Shown here piece after piece: positions 17,410 through 25,089 of a DNA stretch of 60,058 nucleotides (position 1 is its first letter; every line of letters begins with the position of its first letter). The notes under the pieces are model-generated. The model did no database searches. It was not told where the DNA came from and saw only the letters and a program-made list of their open reading frames with translations. Source of the stretch: a virus; the IMG/VR virus record IMGVR_UViG_3300027671_000001, positions 1-60,058 of that record. The stretch is one strand, 5' to 3'. A program made the translations under genes and the position numbers.

Positions 17410-19218
17410 ATGACCGCTCCGTCCGCCAATCTCCTGCCCAATGGGATGCAGCAATTCGTCGATGCCAATGGGGCACCCTACGCCCTGGGCAGGGTGTGCT
17501 TTTACATCCCCGCCACCACGACGGCCAAGCAGACCTGGAGTGACGCCAACCAAACCACTCCCAACACCATCCCATGCGTCAACCTGGATGCCGCCGGACG
17601 TTGCATAGCCTTCGGGACCGGGACCTATCGGCAGCAACTTTACGACGCGGCGAATAACCTGATCTGGGACAGGCTGACCCAGACGGTTTCCGACGTGGTG
17701 AAGTCGGTTAAGGACTACGGCGCGCTCGGGACGGGCGTTGATGACTCTGCGGCAGTGCTGGCTGCGGTCAATGATGCCCAGCTTAACTCCGGCGTGATCG
17801 GCCTCACCAACGGCACCTTCGCGACCACCTCGACCATCGGCCTCAACAACGTTGACCAGCTCACCCTTACCAAGACTGACCGGCCGGATGGGCTCGGCAT
17901 CTATGTGGGCTCCGCCGCTGCTCCTGGGGCGCAGCAGGAACCTGCCCTGTGGGTGCAGAAGTACGTCAAGAAGGACACTGGCGGAGCGACGCTGCACCAG
18001 ACGGGCGGGATATTTGTGGACCTCGAGATACTCGGGTCGGGCAACTATGCTGCGCCCAATCGAGGCACCTGGCACGGCGGGCTCGTCAGCACCCACAACG
18101 CAGGAACCTGGAACGGTTCCACTGCAGCGCCTCTCTATGACACAGACGGGGATACAATTGGGCTGGCCGGTTTCGCCCGCTGCGATGTAGTTCCAGGCAA
18201 TGGGCGCATCATCGGTGGTATCTGGGCCTACGCCGAAGGTCCGGTAGTGGATAACGCTACCTTTGCCAATCTGCCCGCAGGCAACTGGGCAATCTGCGGT
18301 ATCGAGATCAACCTCAAAACCCGCTCGCCAGACCTTGGTCTGCAGACCGACCTTCTCGGCAAGGGCGCTACCGTAGGGCTGCTGCTGCAGGCCTTCCGTG
18401 TGCCTGGGCAGGGCTCGACTCGCGCGTGGAACTTCGGGATCGCGCTCTCTGGCAACCCCGACAACGGCAACTTTACCGACACCGATGTTGAGCACTGGAA
18501 TAGCCACCGAGTTGGCATGTTCCTCGATCTCATCTGGGACCGCGGTATCCAGTTCGGGCAGTTTGCGCGCGATGGCAGCTACGGCATATATTTTCCTGCT
18601 GGCTACGGTGGCTTCCAGACTGCTGCACGGGCGGTCACGGCGCTCACCTCGGTCGGCACCACAGCAACCGCGACACTCGCTGCCCATGGCTGGGTGACCG
18701 GCCAGAACATCATTATCGCAGGCGTCACTCCCGCAGGCTACAACACGCCGGGCGGTACGCTCATCACTGTGGTGGATGCCAACACCTTCACCTATGTGCT
18801 GACCGGCGCTCAGGCCGTTGTCACTGTGCTCGGTACCGCCGCCAAGTTCCAGCGCCCAGCAGCGGCGATCTTCCTTGGCGACAACGTTATCAACCTCGGC
18901 CAGTACACCGGTACTGTGTGGCGTGCCGGAGACATGTGGCGCAACGGTGGACGCATCTTCCACTATGACGGAGCCTTCGGACGCGAGGTGATGTCGTCGA
19001 TCGGCGTCGGCAACGTCACTGGGCAGTTCAACAGGCAGATCCGCATTCAGCTGACCAACGTTGACTACTACATCAATGCCTCGCTGGCAGCCACCAGCAA
19101 CGAAATCCTCAACACTACCGGGGTTGGTGCCTCGGTGACTAACACAGTCACCAACAAGGTTGCCGTCCTCATCAACGGTGTGCAGTACTATCTCCTTGCT
19201 TCAACCAGTGCAGCTTAA
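17410..19218 (+). CDS. Tailspike with P22-type head-binding domain and beta-helix
   Basis: 602 residues. Residues 1-105 match the P22-type head-binding domain (QQFVDANGAPYALGRVCFYI ... CVNLDAAGRCIAFGTGTYRQ), which docks to gp10-like hubs. At about 100-115 the motif VKDYGALGTGVDDSAAVLAA marks the start of a pectate-lyase-like right-handed beta-helix. Around 410-470 is a small domain (LAAHGWVTGQNIIIAGVTPA) common in phage surface proteins. Presumably a trimer that binds and may cleave a host surface polysaccharide. Catalytic residues cannot be assigned without alignment. Last large gene of the late operon. Confidence 0.85.
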   Translation: MTAPSANLLPNGMQQFVDANGAPYALGRVCFYIPATTTAKQTWSDANQTTPNTIPCVNLDAAGRCIAFGTGTYRQQLYDAANNLIWDRLTQTVSDVVKSVKDYGALGTGVDDSAAVLAAVNDAQLNSGVIGLTNGTFATTSTIGLNNVDQLTLTKTDRPDGLGIYVGSAAAPGAQQEPALWVQKYVKKDTGGATLHQTGGIFVDLEILGSGNYAAPNRGTWHGGLVSTHNAGTWNGSTAAPLYDTDGDTIGLAGFARCDVVPGNGRIIGGIWAYAEGPVVDNATFANLPAGNWAICGIEINLKTRSPDLGLQTDLLGKGATVGLLLQAFRVPGQGSTRAWNFGIALSGNPDNGNFTDTDVEHWNSHRVGMFLDLIWDRGIQFGQFARDGSYGIYFPAGYGGFQTAARAVTALTSVGTTATATLAAHGWVTGQNIIIAGVTPAGYNTPGGTLITVVDANTFTYVLTGAQAVVTVLGTAAKFQRPAAAIFLGDNVINLGQYTGTVWRAGDMWRNGGRIFHYDGAFGREVMSSIGVGNVTGQFNRQIRIQLTNVDYYINASLAATSNEILNTTGVGASVTNTVTNKVAVLINGVQYYLLASTSAA

Positions 19219-19229
19219 GGAATCTCCTC

Positions 19230-19424
19230 ATGGAATGGAATATCAAACTCGACGATAAGCAGCTCGAGACCGTCCTGGCCGGGCTTGGTGAACTCCCGGC
19301 CAAGGCAAGCTTCCACCTCCTCATCGCCCTCGATCAGCAGATCGCAGCCCAGCGTCAGGCAGCGAGCCTCGGCTCCGTCACTCAATTCCCGTCTTCTGCT
19401 GTACAAGAGGCTTCCAAGTCTTAG
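19230..19424 (+). CDS. Small protein closing the late operon
   Basis: 64 residues with AAGGA before ATG 19230. It begins MEWNIKLDDKQLETVLAGLG and is probably two amphipathic helices. It overlaps the 3' end of the converging gene by 47 bases, so the two transcription units meet tail to tail with no intergenic terminator. Small proteins of this form are common in phages; function unknown. Confidence 0.6.
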   Translation: MEWNIKLDDKQLETVLAGLGELPAKASFHLLIALDQQIAAQRQAASLGSVTQFPSSAVQEASKS

Positions 19425-20694
19425 TCCCGGCCATGCGCTCGATTAGCTTCGAGCGCTCCGCCGCCTCGATAATCCATTTGATTTTCTCCACCGTACACTT
19501 CCCAGACAGGAAGCCATAGATTTCCGACTCGTCGATGGCTGTCTTGGTCTTGGAATAACGCGCCCAACAGCCAAGATGCAGGTCTTGCAAGAGTTCCTTG
19601 TCGGACTTCTGATACATTTCCCGGAAGATGTCGGGCATTTTGATTTCGGCTGCGAGTAGCCAATCTCGTGCCCGGTCGAAGTCTGCCAGCGTAATCCGCA
19701 TGTCAGTGCTGCGCGAAGCAGAAGCCACCATGCAAAGTTTCATGCAGTGAACCCAGCGGCGGGGGATGTAGTGGGTTAGCTTGGAGTGGATGGGGATCGG
19801 GATGCAGTCGGAGTGTAGCCACGTTTCTGCCGACTCCTTTGCATCGTGATCCCAGGTGAACTCCCCATGCAGGGCCTGCAGCTTGGCCAGTTGCTCGACG
19901 AGCTTGCAGAGATGCAGCTCGGTTTTCTTCCTCCCGGTGTTCTCGCCGGAGACGGTTTTGAGCTTGGGTTTGATCTTTACCCGCTCCGATGCATGGATCA
20001 TGATCAGGCGAGAGGTTGTCCCCATGCTCCAGGCCTCCTCCGGCAGGGTCGTAGCGAGGAAGCCCGGTTGGACCCCGGCGAGGATGGTAAGCTGAGGATG
20101 CACGATGACTAGCTCCTTCCCCTCATTGACTGTGCGGCGGCGTTCCGAGTAGTGGGGCGGGTTGTCATAGATAAAGTTCAACACAGAAAGGAACTCCAGG
20201 TCATGCTTGGAAATGAGCACCCCGAACTCCGGCGCGGCGACGAGAAGGGAGTGGTACTCAATTAGTGTCGGCGGGTCACCATGCATAAGGCTGGTGGAAG
20301 CATCCGCCAAGGCGTCCACGAGGGACGCCTTCGTCGGGGAGTGTGGCGCGGTTTTGAACTTCCGCGCATCCATCCAGATGTTAGAGATGGTCTGAATGAC
20401 GTTCTTGCCTATCCCTGGGGTTGCCACCAGCAAGACATAGAGATTGGGATAGATCGGCATCTCGGCAGAGTCCAACCAAACCCGGCGTTCCAACGCCCCG
20501 GCAACGGCACTAATCGCTGCCCAGAGGCGGAATATCTCCGGCGAGGGAAAGTTCTTAGTACACTCCAGGAATCCCTCTATCCAGTCTACTGTTTCGTTGG
20601 TGGCGGCTCCTTGTCTTCTTCGTAGGGGATCTCCACTGAGGCCTGTATCCCCATCCCCTTCGTCAATTCTCCCAAGATTTTGGACATGTGCCAT
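19378..20694 (-). CDS. DUF3987-like primase/helicase ATPase
   Basis: 438 residues if ATG 20694 is used, but the first 30 or so residues lie over the end of the upstream gene and look non-native. Convincing sequence begins near ETVDWIEGFLECTKNFPSPE. The ATP-binding loop is ATPGIGKN, a Walker A in which the usual final Ser/Thr is Asn. Later blocks (APEFGVLISKHDLEFLSVLN; LAGVQPGFLATTLPEEAWSM; TTSRLIMIHA) fit DUF3987-type replicative primase-helicase proteins. It follows the polymerase in the leftward replication block. Start unresolved: a -1 shift from the upstream frame or an unusual start is possible. Confidence 0.72.
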   Translation of the reverse strand: MAHVQNLGRIDEGDGDTGLSGDPLRRRQGAATNETVDWIEGFLECTKNFPSPEIFRLWAAISAVAGALERRVWLDSAEMPIYPNLYVLLVATPGIGKNVIQTISNIWMDARKFKTAPHSPTKASLVDALADASTSLMHGDPPTLIEYHSLLVAAPEFGVLISKHDLEFLSVLNFIYDNPPHYSERRRTVNEGKELVIVHPQLTILAGVQPGFLATTLPEEAWSMGTTSRLIMIHASERVKIKPKLKTVSGENTGRKKTELHLCKLVEQLAKLQALHGEFTWDHDAKESAETWLHSDCIPIPIHSKLTHYIPRRWVHCMKLCMVASASRSTDMRITLADFDRARDWLLAAEIKMPDIFREMYQKSDKELLQDLHLGCWARYSKTKTAIDESEIYGFLSGKCTVEKIKWIIEAAERSKLIERMAGTKTWKPLVQQKTGIE

Positions 20695-20822
20695 TGTTGA
20701 TACACCAGCAGGGTTAGTTGTTCTGCGCTATTAGCTGGAGCATTCTCAGCCTCTTGGATTAGCTCTCTTGGGCTGTTTGCACGGTAATGTGCTAGAAGGC
20801 GTTTTGTGAGGTTAAAGGACAC
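20586..20822 (-). CDS. Small protein downstream of polymerase
   Basis: 78 residues from GTG 20822, preceded by AGGAGG nine bases upstream and overlapping the polymerase stop. It is helical (NLTKRLLAHYRANSPRELIQ) with an acidic/proline tail ending EEDKEPPPTKQ. Overlaps the beginning of the primase/helicase frame by 109 bases. Function unknown; probably part of the replication block. Confidence 0.6.
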   Translation of the reverse strand: MSFNLTKRLLAHYRANSPRELIQEAENAPANSAEQLTLLVYQQWHMSKILGELTKGMGIQASVEIPYEEDKEPPPTKQ

Positions 20823-22347
20823 GGTGCAGGCCCTCCTGACGGGTGCGCGAGTCAACCCCCTTGTATTTCATGAGTCCGTTTGGGTTCATACGAGCATCAT
20901 AGGACCCCCAATTCCAGCCGATCTTGCAGTCCCCCGGAACAGTGTAGACGCGGCCCCCGGCGCGAAGCGGCGTCACGATTAACTTCAGGGCCTCCTGGAT
21001 GACCGCCTCATCCCCTTCGTCGTACTGGAAGGTTACCGAGTCGTAGCCCTGGTTCAGCAACTCCACGCGGGGGTAGAGTTGGTCCCAGATGCGATACAGG
21101 CAGAGGCTGGTCCGGTCTGCCGTCATGGACTGCGGGGTTCCAGCGACAGCTTCCCGGAGAGTTGTGTCATCATTGGGCCTTCCAAAAAAGATACGCTTAC
21201 GTCCAAAGGGAGTGACGAGGCATTGTTTGGTTTGGAGTTCCTGCCCAACCCAGCGGTGGTATCTCTGGATGCATGGAAAGACGCCAAAATATCGCTCTTG
21301 AAACAATACCATAAACTTCTCAGGAAGCTTGAGATGCTTCGCCATGGTGTAAGGCGCCCCCACATAGTTGCTTCCATGTCCTCCTCGCTTAGACATATCG
21401 CGATATGAGAAATGACGGTAGAACTTTCGTTCTGCAATAGGACGGTCTCGTACCAGGTCCCCCGTCCATGGTAGATCGTGAGGCCATATGAGTCTTGCAG
21501 TGTAAGTGTGCAGATCGCCACTTTCGATAACGTCGAGGTATGTCCAGTCACCGAGGATACTCCCACAGAGGAATCCTATGTCCCGCGCTTCCGCTTGCTC
21601 TTGGTCGATGACGCAGAGCTTTTTCCCTTTGTCTGCGATGAAGATTTTTCTGAGGCTGAGGAGGGTATCATCTTGTTCAGCGTAGTCTGCGTCCTTTTTA
21701 ATGTTGAAGATATTGCCTCCAGTTCCGAAAGCATTCTTACTACTCGACCATCGGCCTGTCTCAGTTCCTGCAATGTTGAGAGAAGTTCTAATTCGTCCAT
21801 CGGGGTCTATCTCCGTGGTGAGGGTCTCGAGCTGCTTGGCGATGTCCCGGATTTTGAGGATGCACAGCACAATTGGCCCGGCATAGAAGTAGGCCCCGAT
21901 CTTCTCCAAGGCCTCTCGATCCATGGAGAGTTTCCTCTCGCCACGTTTGGAGGTCCACTGCTCGGGCAGCCTCATCGCCCCATAGAAGAAGGCGAGGAGT
22001 TGCTTGGGGGAGCGTGGGTTGAGAGGCTTCCCCCAGACCTCCACCGCGTAGCGATCTAGGATGGACTGCACCCGGTCGATCTGCTTCTTCAGCAAATCTA
22101 TTCCCGCTCGCCTTTCGTACTCATCTATCCGGAATCCCCGGAGCATCATCTCCATTGCAGGGCCTTGCATGGCCCGTTCGAAGTCGTAAACCGTGTGGGA
22201 GAACCGGTTGTGACCGGGAGCGGTGTACTCCCGCTGCACCTCATGCATGACCTCAAGGGTCACCATGGTGTCGAGCCCGCAGTAGATTTGCAGGTTCTCC
22301 GGCAGGGCTACCCCCGGCTCTAGGTCCTGTGTGTTAATTACAGGCAT
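20812..22347 (-). CDS. Family A DNA polymerase, C-terminal part of a split enzyme
   Basis: 511 residues. It starts inside the 3'-5' exonuclease fold: Exo III motif YCGLD at residues 22-26, with no Exo I or II before it; those are in the gene at 23091-24194. Polymerase motif A is VIDQEQAEARDIGFL. Motif B is RDMSKRGGHGSNYVG, with His where E. coli Pol I has Phe762. Motif C is VTFQYDEGDEA, with YDE for the usual HDE. All palm carboxylates appear present. ATG 22347 overlaps the previous gene by 10 bases, so translation is coupled. It is the replicative polymerase of the phage, probably acting as a complex with the upstream exonuclease polypeptide. Confidence 0.9.
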   Translation of the reverse strand: MPVINTQDLEPGVALPENLQIYCGLDTMVTLEVMHEVQREYTAPGHNRFSHTVYDFERAMQGPAMEMMLRGFRIDEYERRAGIDLLKKQIDRVQSILDRYAVEVWGKPLNPRSPKQLLAFFYGAMRLPEQWTSKRGERKLSMDREALEKIGAYFYAGPIVLCILKIRDIAKQLETLTTEIDPDGRIRTSLNIAGTETGRWSSSKNAFGTGGNIFNIKKDADYAEQDDTLLSLRKIFIADKGKKLCVIDQEQAEARDIGFLCGSILGDWTYLDVIESGDLHTYTARLIWPHDLPWTGDLVRDRPIAERKFYRHFSYRDMSKRGGHGSNYVGAPYTMAKHLKLPEKFMVLFQERYFGVFPCIQRYHRWVGQELQTKQCLVTPFGRKRIFFGRPNDDTTLREAVAGTPQSMTADRTSLCLYRIWDQLYPRVELLNQGYDSVTFQYDEGDEAVIQEALKLIVTPLRAGGRVYTVPGDCKIGWNWGSYDARMNPNGLMKYKGVDSRTRQEGLHRVL

Positions 22348-22688
22348 CGGGTCTCCGTTGGCAGGCCGCGTTGCAGCGCGTGGGCTATGTCCGACTCCAT
22401 GCCCGGACTGCTGCCCCGGTCAGCATATACCACCACCAGATCAACTTGATCAAACCAGGCATAGGCCGCCTGCATACCGATGCGGCGTAAAGCCCGATCG
22501 CTATCCCGGAGCACCTGTGGATAGAGCAGATGCGACACAAAGGGGGCCTCGCCACGCCGGAAACAGTCATCCATGGCTTTCCGCGCATAGCAGATGTTCC
22601 TCCATTTGTCCCAGAGTCTCCATGGCCAGGGGCCTCTACCGGCGAACGGCGAGACCACGACTACCCGAGGTATTCCATGCTCCCTCAT
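22338..22688 (-). CDS. DUF4406 / nucleoside 2-deoxyribosyltransferase-like protein
   Basis: 116 residues. N terminus VVVVSPFAG, then NICYARKAMDDCFRRGEAPF, SHLLYPQVL and DLVVVYADRGSSPGMESDIA follow the pattern of the deoxyribosyltransferase-like fold (DUF4406/DUF1937 group): SPF-G, YA--A, P-SHL, SxGM--EI. Relatives cleave or transfer the base of nucleosides or bind nucleotides. The gene sits between the two halves of the DNA polymerase and shares TGATG with the gene before it. Predicted role: nucleotide-pool salvage or modified-nucleotide control. Confidence 0.75.
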   Translation of the reverse strand: MREHGIPRVVVVSPFAGRGPWPWRLWDKWRNICYARKAMDDCFRRGEAPFVSHLLYPQVLRDSDRALRRIGMQAAYAWFDQVDLVVVYADRGSSPGMESDIAHALQRGLPTETRCL

Positions 22689-23071
22689 CAGAACTTCTTC
22701 CCCCCTTCCTTCAGCCTACTCTCGACCTTGTGATCTGCGCGCTGGTCATTGTAGCACAGCTTTTCCACCACCGCGCCGGCGAGGTCATAGCCGTACTCCG
22801 CGGCGTAGTCGAAGATGCGGATTAGGGTATCGGCAAGTTCCACCTCGGGGCTGCGCCGGTGAGGCAGATGCTCATCCATGAGGGACTTCCGTTCCCCCTC
22901 TAGGGCCTCACTCAGCTCTGCGTGCATGAGGGCGATCATCTCCCCCTTGTTGCGGCGGATGCGTTGCCCAGTTCGCGCGTCGCTCCACCAGCCATTCTTG
23001 ACTGCCCGCTCATGGCAGATCTTCGTCGCGATTGCTAGACCCTGCTTCATCATGTCGATTGCTTCTGGCAT
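22688..23071 (-). CDS. MazG-like nucleoside triphosphate pyrophosphohydrolase
   Basis: 127 residues from ATG 23071, which has AAGGGG eight bases upstream; a longer start at 23098 overlaps the previous stop but has no ribosome site. The core EMIALMHAELSEALEGERKS, then EVELADTLIRIFDYAAEYGY, has the ExxExxE...ExxD arrangement of all-alpha NTP-PPases (MazG/dUTPase superfamily). Those remove non-canonical or excess NTPs. It is the first of two genes inserted between the exonuclease and polymerase halves. Confidence 0.8.
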   Translation of the reverse strand: MPEAIDMMKQGLAIATKICHERAVKNGWWSDARTGQRIRRNKGEMIALMHAELSEALEGERKSLMDEHLPHRRSPEVELADTLIRIFDYAAEYGYDLAGAVVEKLCYNDQRADHKVESRLKEGGKKF

Positions 23072-23090
23072 AGCGTTTCCCCTTAAGGCT

Positions 23091-24194
23091 TCACTCATCG
23101 CGCTTGTTCACGTCTGACTGCCCGCGCATTAACTTCCAGGCTGGCTCTTGCGTGTAGATGCTCCCGAGAAAACCGAGGCCTTTCTGTAGCTCAGGGAACA
23201 GGCTGTGATGCATGAGCATCGTGTCCTCGCCGCAGTTGCGAGGCACAATCCCCATGCGGAGGATATACTGCAAGTCATACATGCCGTTCTGAAACAACTT
23301 CGGCGCTGGCAGCTGCATGATCTCCTTTACCAGAGCCCAAGCAATGCGTTCATCGTCCAGGCTATCCCAATAATTTCCCCCGTTAGCTCGCAAGTTAACA
23401 AAAGGAACCACCATGGAGAAGTCGGTGCGAGCCGCGAAGCCAATGCATTTGATTTGCCCCGCTCCTGTCTCGATATCAACAGATATATAATTAGCAAGTC
23501 GGCCCTCCGTTTCGATCCACCAGCGGATTTCATCTAGGGTCGGATTGACTAGAACCTGCCTATGTGGGCGGCGGATTTCCGGGAAGGTTGATTCCCGGAG
23601 GGCCTTCAGCAGGTCCGCTTTGACGATCGGACGAAGAGCCCAATTTCGTAGTACCGCTGCTGGATGGAAGGTGGGTAGCACTTTGGTGGCAGCGTGGCCC
23701 AGCATGGTGGTACCGCGGATTTGCGAGATTTTAGTTGTGCGTACCACTGCCCAGCAGGCGGTGTTCCCCAGGGCAATAATGAGATTTGGCTTGACTTCGT
23801 TGATCTCCGCATAAAGGCGCTCCACTTCCGGGAGGTATTGCGGGTCGAGGTACTTGCCTTGTTTGAGCGGTGGCATGGGATAGGCTGGGCCGGCGGTGGC
23901 CTTGTTTACGCAGAGGAGGTCCAGGTTGTTTTTCTCAGGGCGCAGAGCGAGGACATTCGTGAAGATGAATGGACTGCCGTCCCAGTAATTACACATGTCC
24001 TTAACTGATAAGTATCGCTGGGGGAGCGGGTTCTTGATAAGGCCAACCTCGTTGGCGATCCGTGCCAACTCCCGCCCCGACTGCCCAACAAAGGGCTTCC
24101 CGATCTCTTCTTCATCCTTACCCCAGGCCTCTCCGATGAACATGACCTTTGCGGACTTGGTCCCGGAGGTATTACGGAATGGGCTAAGCGCCAT
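23091..24194 (-). CDS. Uracil-DNA glycosylase domain fused to N-terminal exonuclease half of DNA polymerase
   Basis: 367 residues from ATG 24194 (GAGGAAG ribosome site), overlapping the previous stop; an upstream ATG at 24224 is less likely. Residues 1-200 form a family 4/5-type uracil-DNA glycosylase: VMFIGEAWGKDEEEIGKPFV, GQSGREL and the distal LPTFHPAAVL. From about 245 comes a DnaQ-like exonuclease with Exo I (VDIETGAG) and Exo II (LFQNGMYDLQYI). The frame ends just before Exo III, which is in the polymerase gene. The layout resembles SPO1-type polymerases with a UDG domain, cut in two. It may inspect for uracil or recruit the polymerase. Confidence 0.88.
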   Translation of the reverse strand: MALSPFRNTSGTKSAKVMFIGEAWGKDEEEIGKPFVGQSGRELARIANEVGLIKNPLPQRYLSVKDMCNYWDGSPFIFTNVLALRPEKNNLDLLCVNKATAGPAYPMPPLKQGKYLDPQYLPEVERLYAEINEVKPNLIIALGNTACWAVVRTTKISQIRGTTMLGHAATKVLPTFHPAAVLRNWALRPIVKADLLKALRESTFPEIRRPHRQVLVNPTLDEIRWWIETEGRLANYISVDIETGAGQIKCIGFAARTDFSMVVPFVNLRANGGNYWDSLDDERIAWALVKEIMQLPAPKLFQNGMYDLQYILRMGIVPRNCGEDTMLMHHSLFPELQKGLGFLGSIYTQEPAWKLMRGQSDVNKRDE

Positions 24195-24474
24195 CCTGCT
24201 CTTCCTCCACCGGCTTCGCGTCACGCAGCTCTGCTATCGCGGCCTCAGCCACCACCGTCAACTCCTTAATCGAGTTACGGTACTTCCAGTTGACCTGGGT
24301 GTAGGCGGTCATCAGGTCGATGTCCTCTTGCCGTGGCTGGCGGAAGTCATCTATACTTATGTCGTAGTAGCGCAGCCGGAGACTGGCGATCTTCTTGGCC
24401 TGCTGCAGGACTTGTTTCCTGAGGACCGCGATGGTCTCCATCGCCTGGTCCATGGTCATGGTGTTAGTTTCCAT
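24184..24474 (-). CDS. Small helical protein
   Basis: 96 residues, beginning METNTMTMDQAMETIAVLRK and predicted mostly helical, possibly coiled coil, with an acidic C terminus EEEQDGA. It overlaps the preceding gene by 11 bases and the following UDG-exonuclease gene by 11. Unrecognised; placement suggests a helper of replication. Confidence 0.7.
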   Translation of the reverse strand: METNTMTMDQAMETIAVLRKQVLQQAKKIASLRLRYYDISIDDFRQPRQEDIDLMTAYTQVNWKYRNSIKELTVVAEAAIAELRDAKPVEEEQDGA

Positions 24475-24763
24475 TAGGCTTCCCCTTAATGCCGAAGTCG
24501 CGGGTGTATCTCATATCCTGCGCTGGTTTGCCGACGCGCTCGTTATGCGCGTTGATTACCTGCAGGGCTTCATCGTGATCCTTCGCGGCGTAGAGGATGA
24601 AGCGCATAGGAAGCCCGAGGGACTCCAGGGTAACCGAATGAGTCTTGCCGTTCTTCAGCAACTCCCACGCCGCCTCCGGGATACCCACGAGCAAGGTCAG
24701 CGGGTCACGTACGCCTGGCTCCGACTCGGTTACTGCGAACACGATCTTCTCGTCGATATTCAT
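24464..24763 (-). CDS. Small protein of unknown function
   Basis: 99 residues from ATG 24763 with AGGAGAAG upstream and a GCATGA overlap with the HTH gene. Mixed alpha/beta sequence starting MNIDEKIVFAVTESEPGVRD. No motif recognised. Coupled to its neighbours in the replication block. Confidence 0.7.
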   Translation of the reverse strand: MNIDEKIVFAVTESEPGVRDPLTLLVGIPEAAWELLKNGKTHSVTLESLGLPMRFILYAAKDHDEALQVINAHNERVGKPAQDMRYTRDFGIKGKPNGN

Positions 24764-25089
24764 GCCTTCTTCTCCTGTAGAACCAACTCCAGCCCCAGAG
24801 TCTGTGCTACATCGCAGAACTTGTAAATGCCTGGGGCGGTGCCGTGGCACCAATGCACTAAGGTTACTGGCGCGACGCCTGCCAAGCCAGCGATCTCGCG
24901 ACTAGACCTGTCATCCCGCTGCATTATCTCGAACAGGACCTTAACCAGGGGATGGACATTATCAACAGGCTCCAGGGAGTAAATCCCAAAATTGCTCATA
25001 CCGCCCCGCCTCCAGGTATTGTAGTGGCGATGGCAGTATCCCTTGACTTCTGCTGGCCTATCGCAGCCCTTCTCGCTGCACTGGCTCAT
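24760..25089 (-). CDS. Zinc-finger plus helix-turn-helix DNA-binding protein
   Basis: 109 residues. The N terminus holds a Cys/His cluster, CSEKGCDRPAEVKGYCHRHY, of the type found at the front of phage HNH or regulator proteins. A Cro/XRE-like HTH follows (SSREIAGLAGVAPVTLVHWC), then a strand LELVLQEKKA. Probably a small regulator of this operon or of host genes. ATGA overlap with the ParB-methyltransferase gene. HTH call fairly sure, zinc binding inferred. Confidence 0.75.
   Translation of the reverse strand: MSQCSEKGCDRPAEVKGYCHRHYNTWRRGGMSNFGIYSLEPVDNVHPLVKVLFEIMQRDDRSSREIAGLAGVAPVTLVHWCHGTAPGIYKFCDVAQTLGLELVLQEKKA

Noticed and set aside
17326-18963. Minus-strand frame opposite the tailspike
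   Set aside because: Antisense shadow of a well-supported tailspike gene.
22338-23098. Intervening genes in the split polymerase as an intron or intein
   Set aside because: Both are complete genes with their own start, stop and overlaps, and neither has homing endonuclease, intein or group I intron features.
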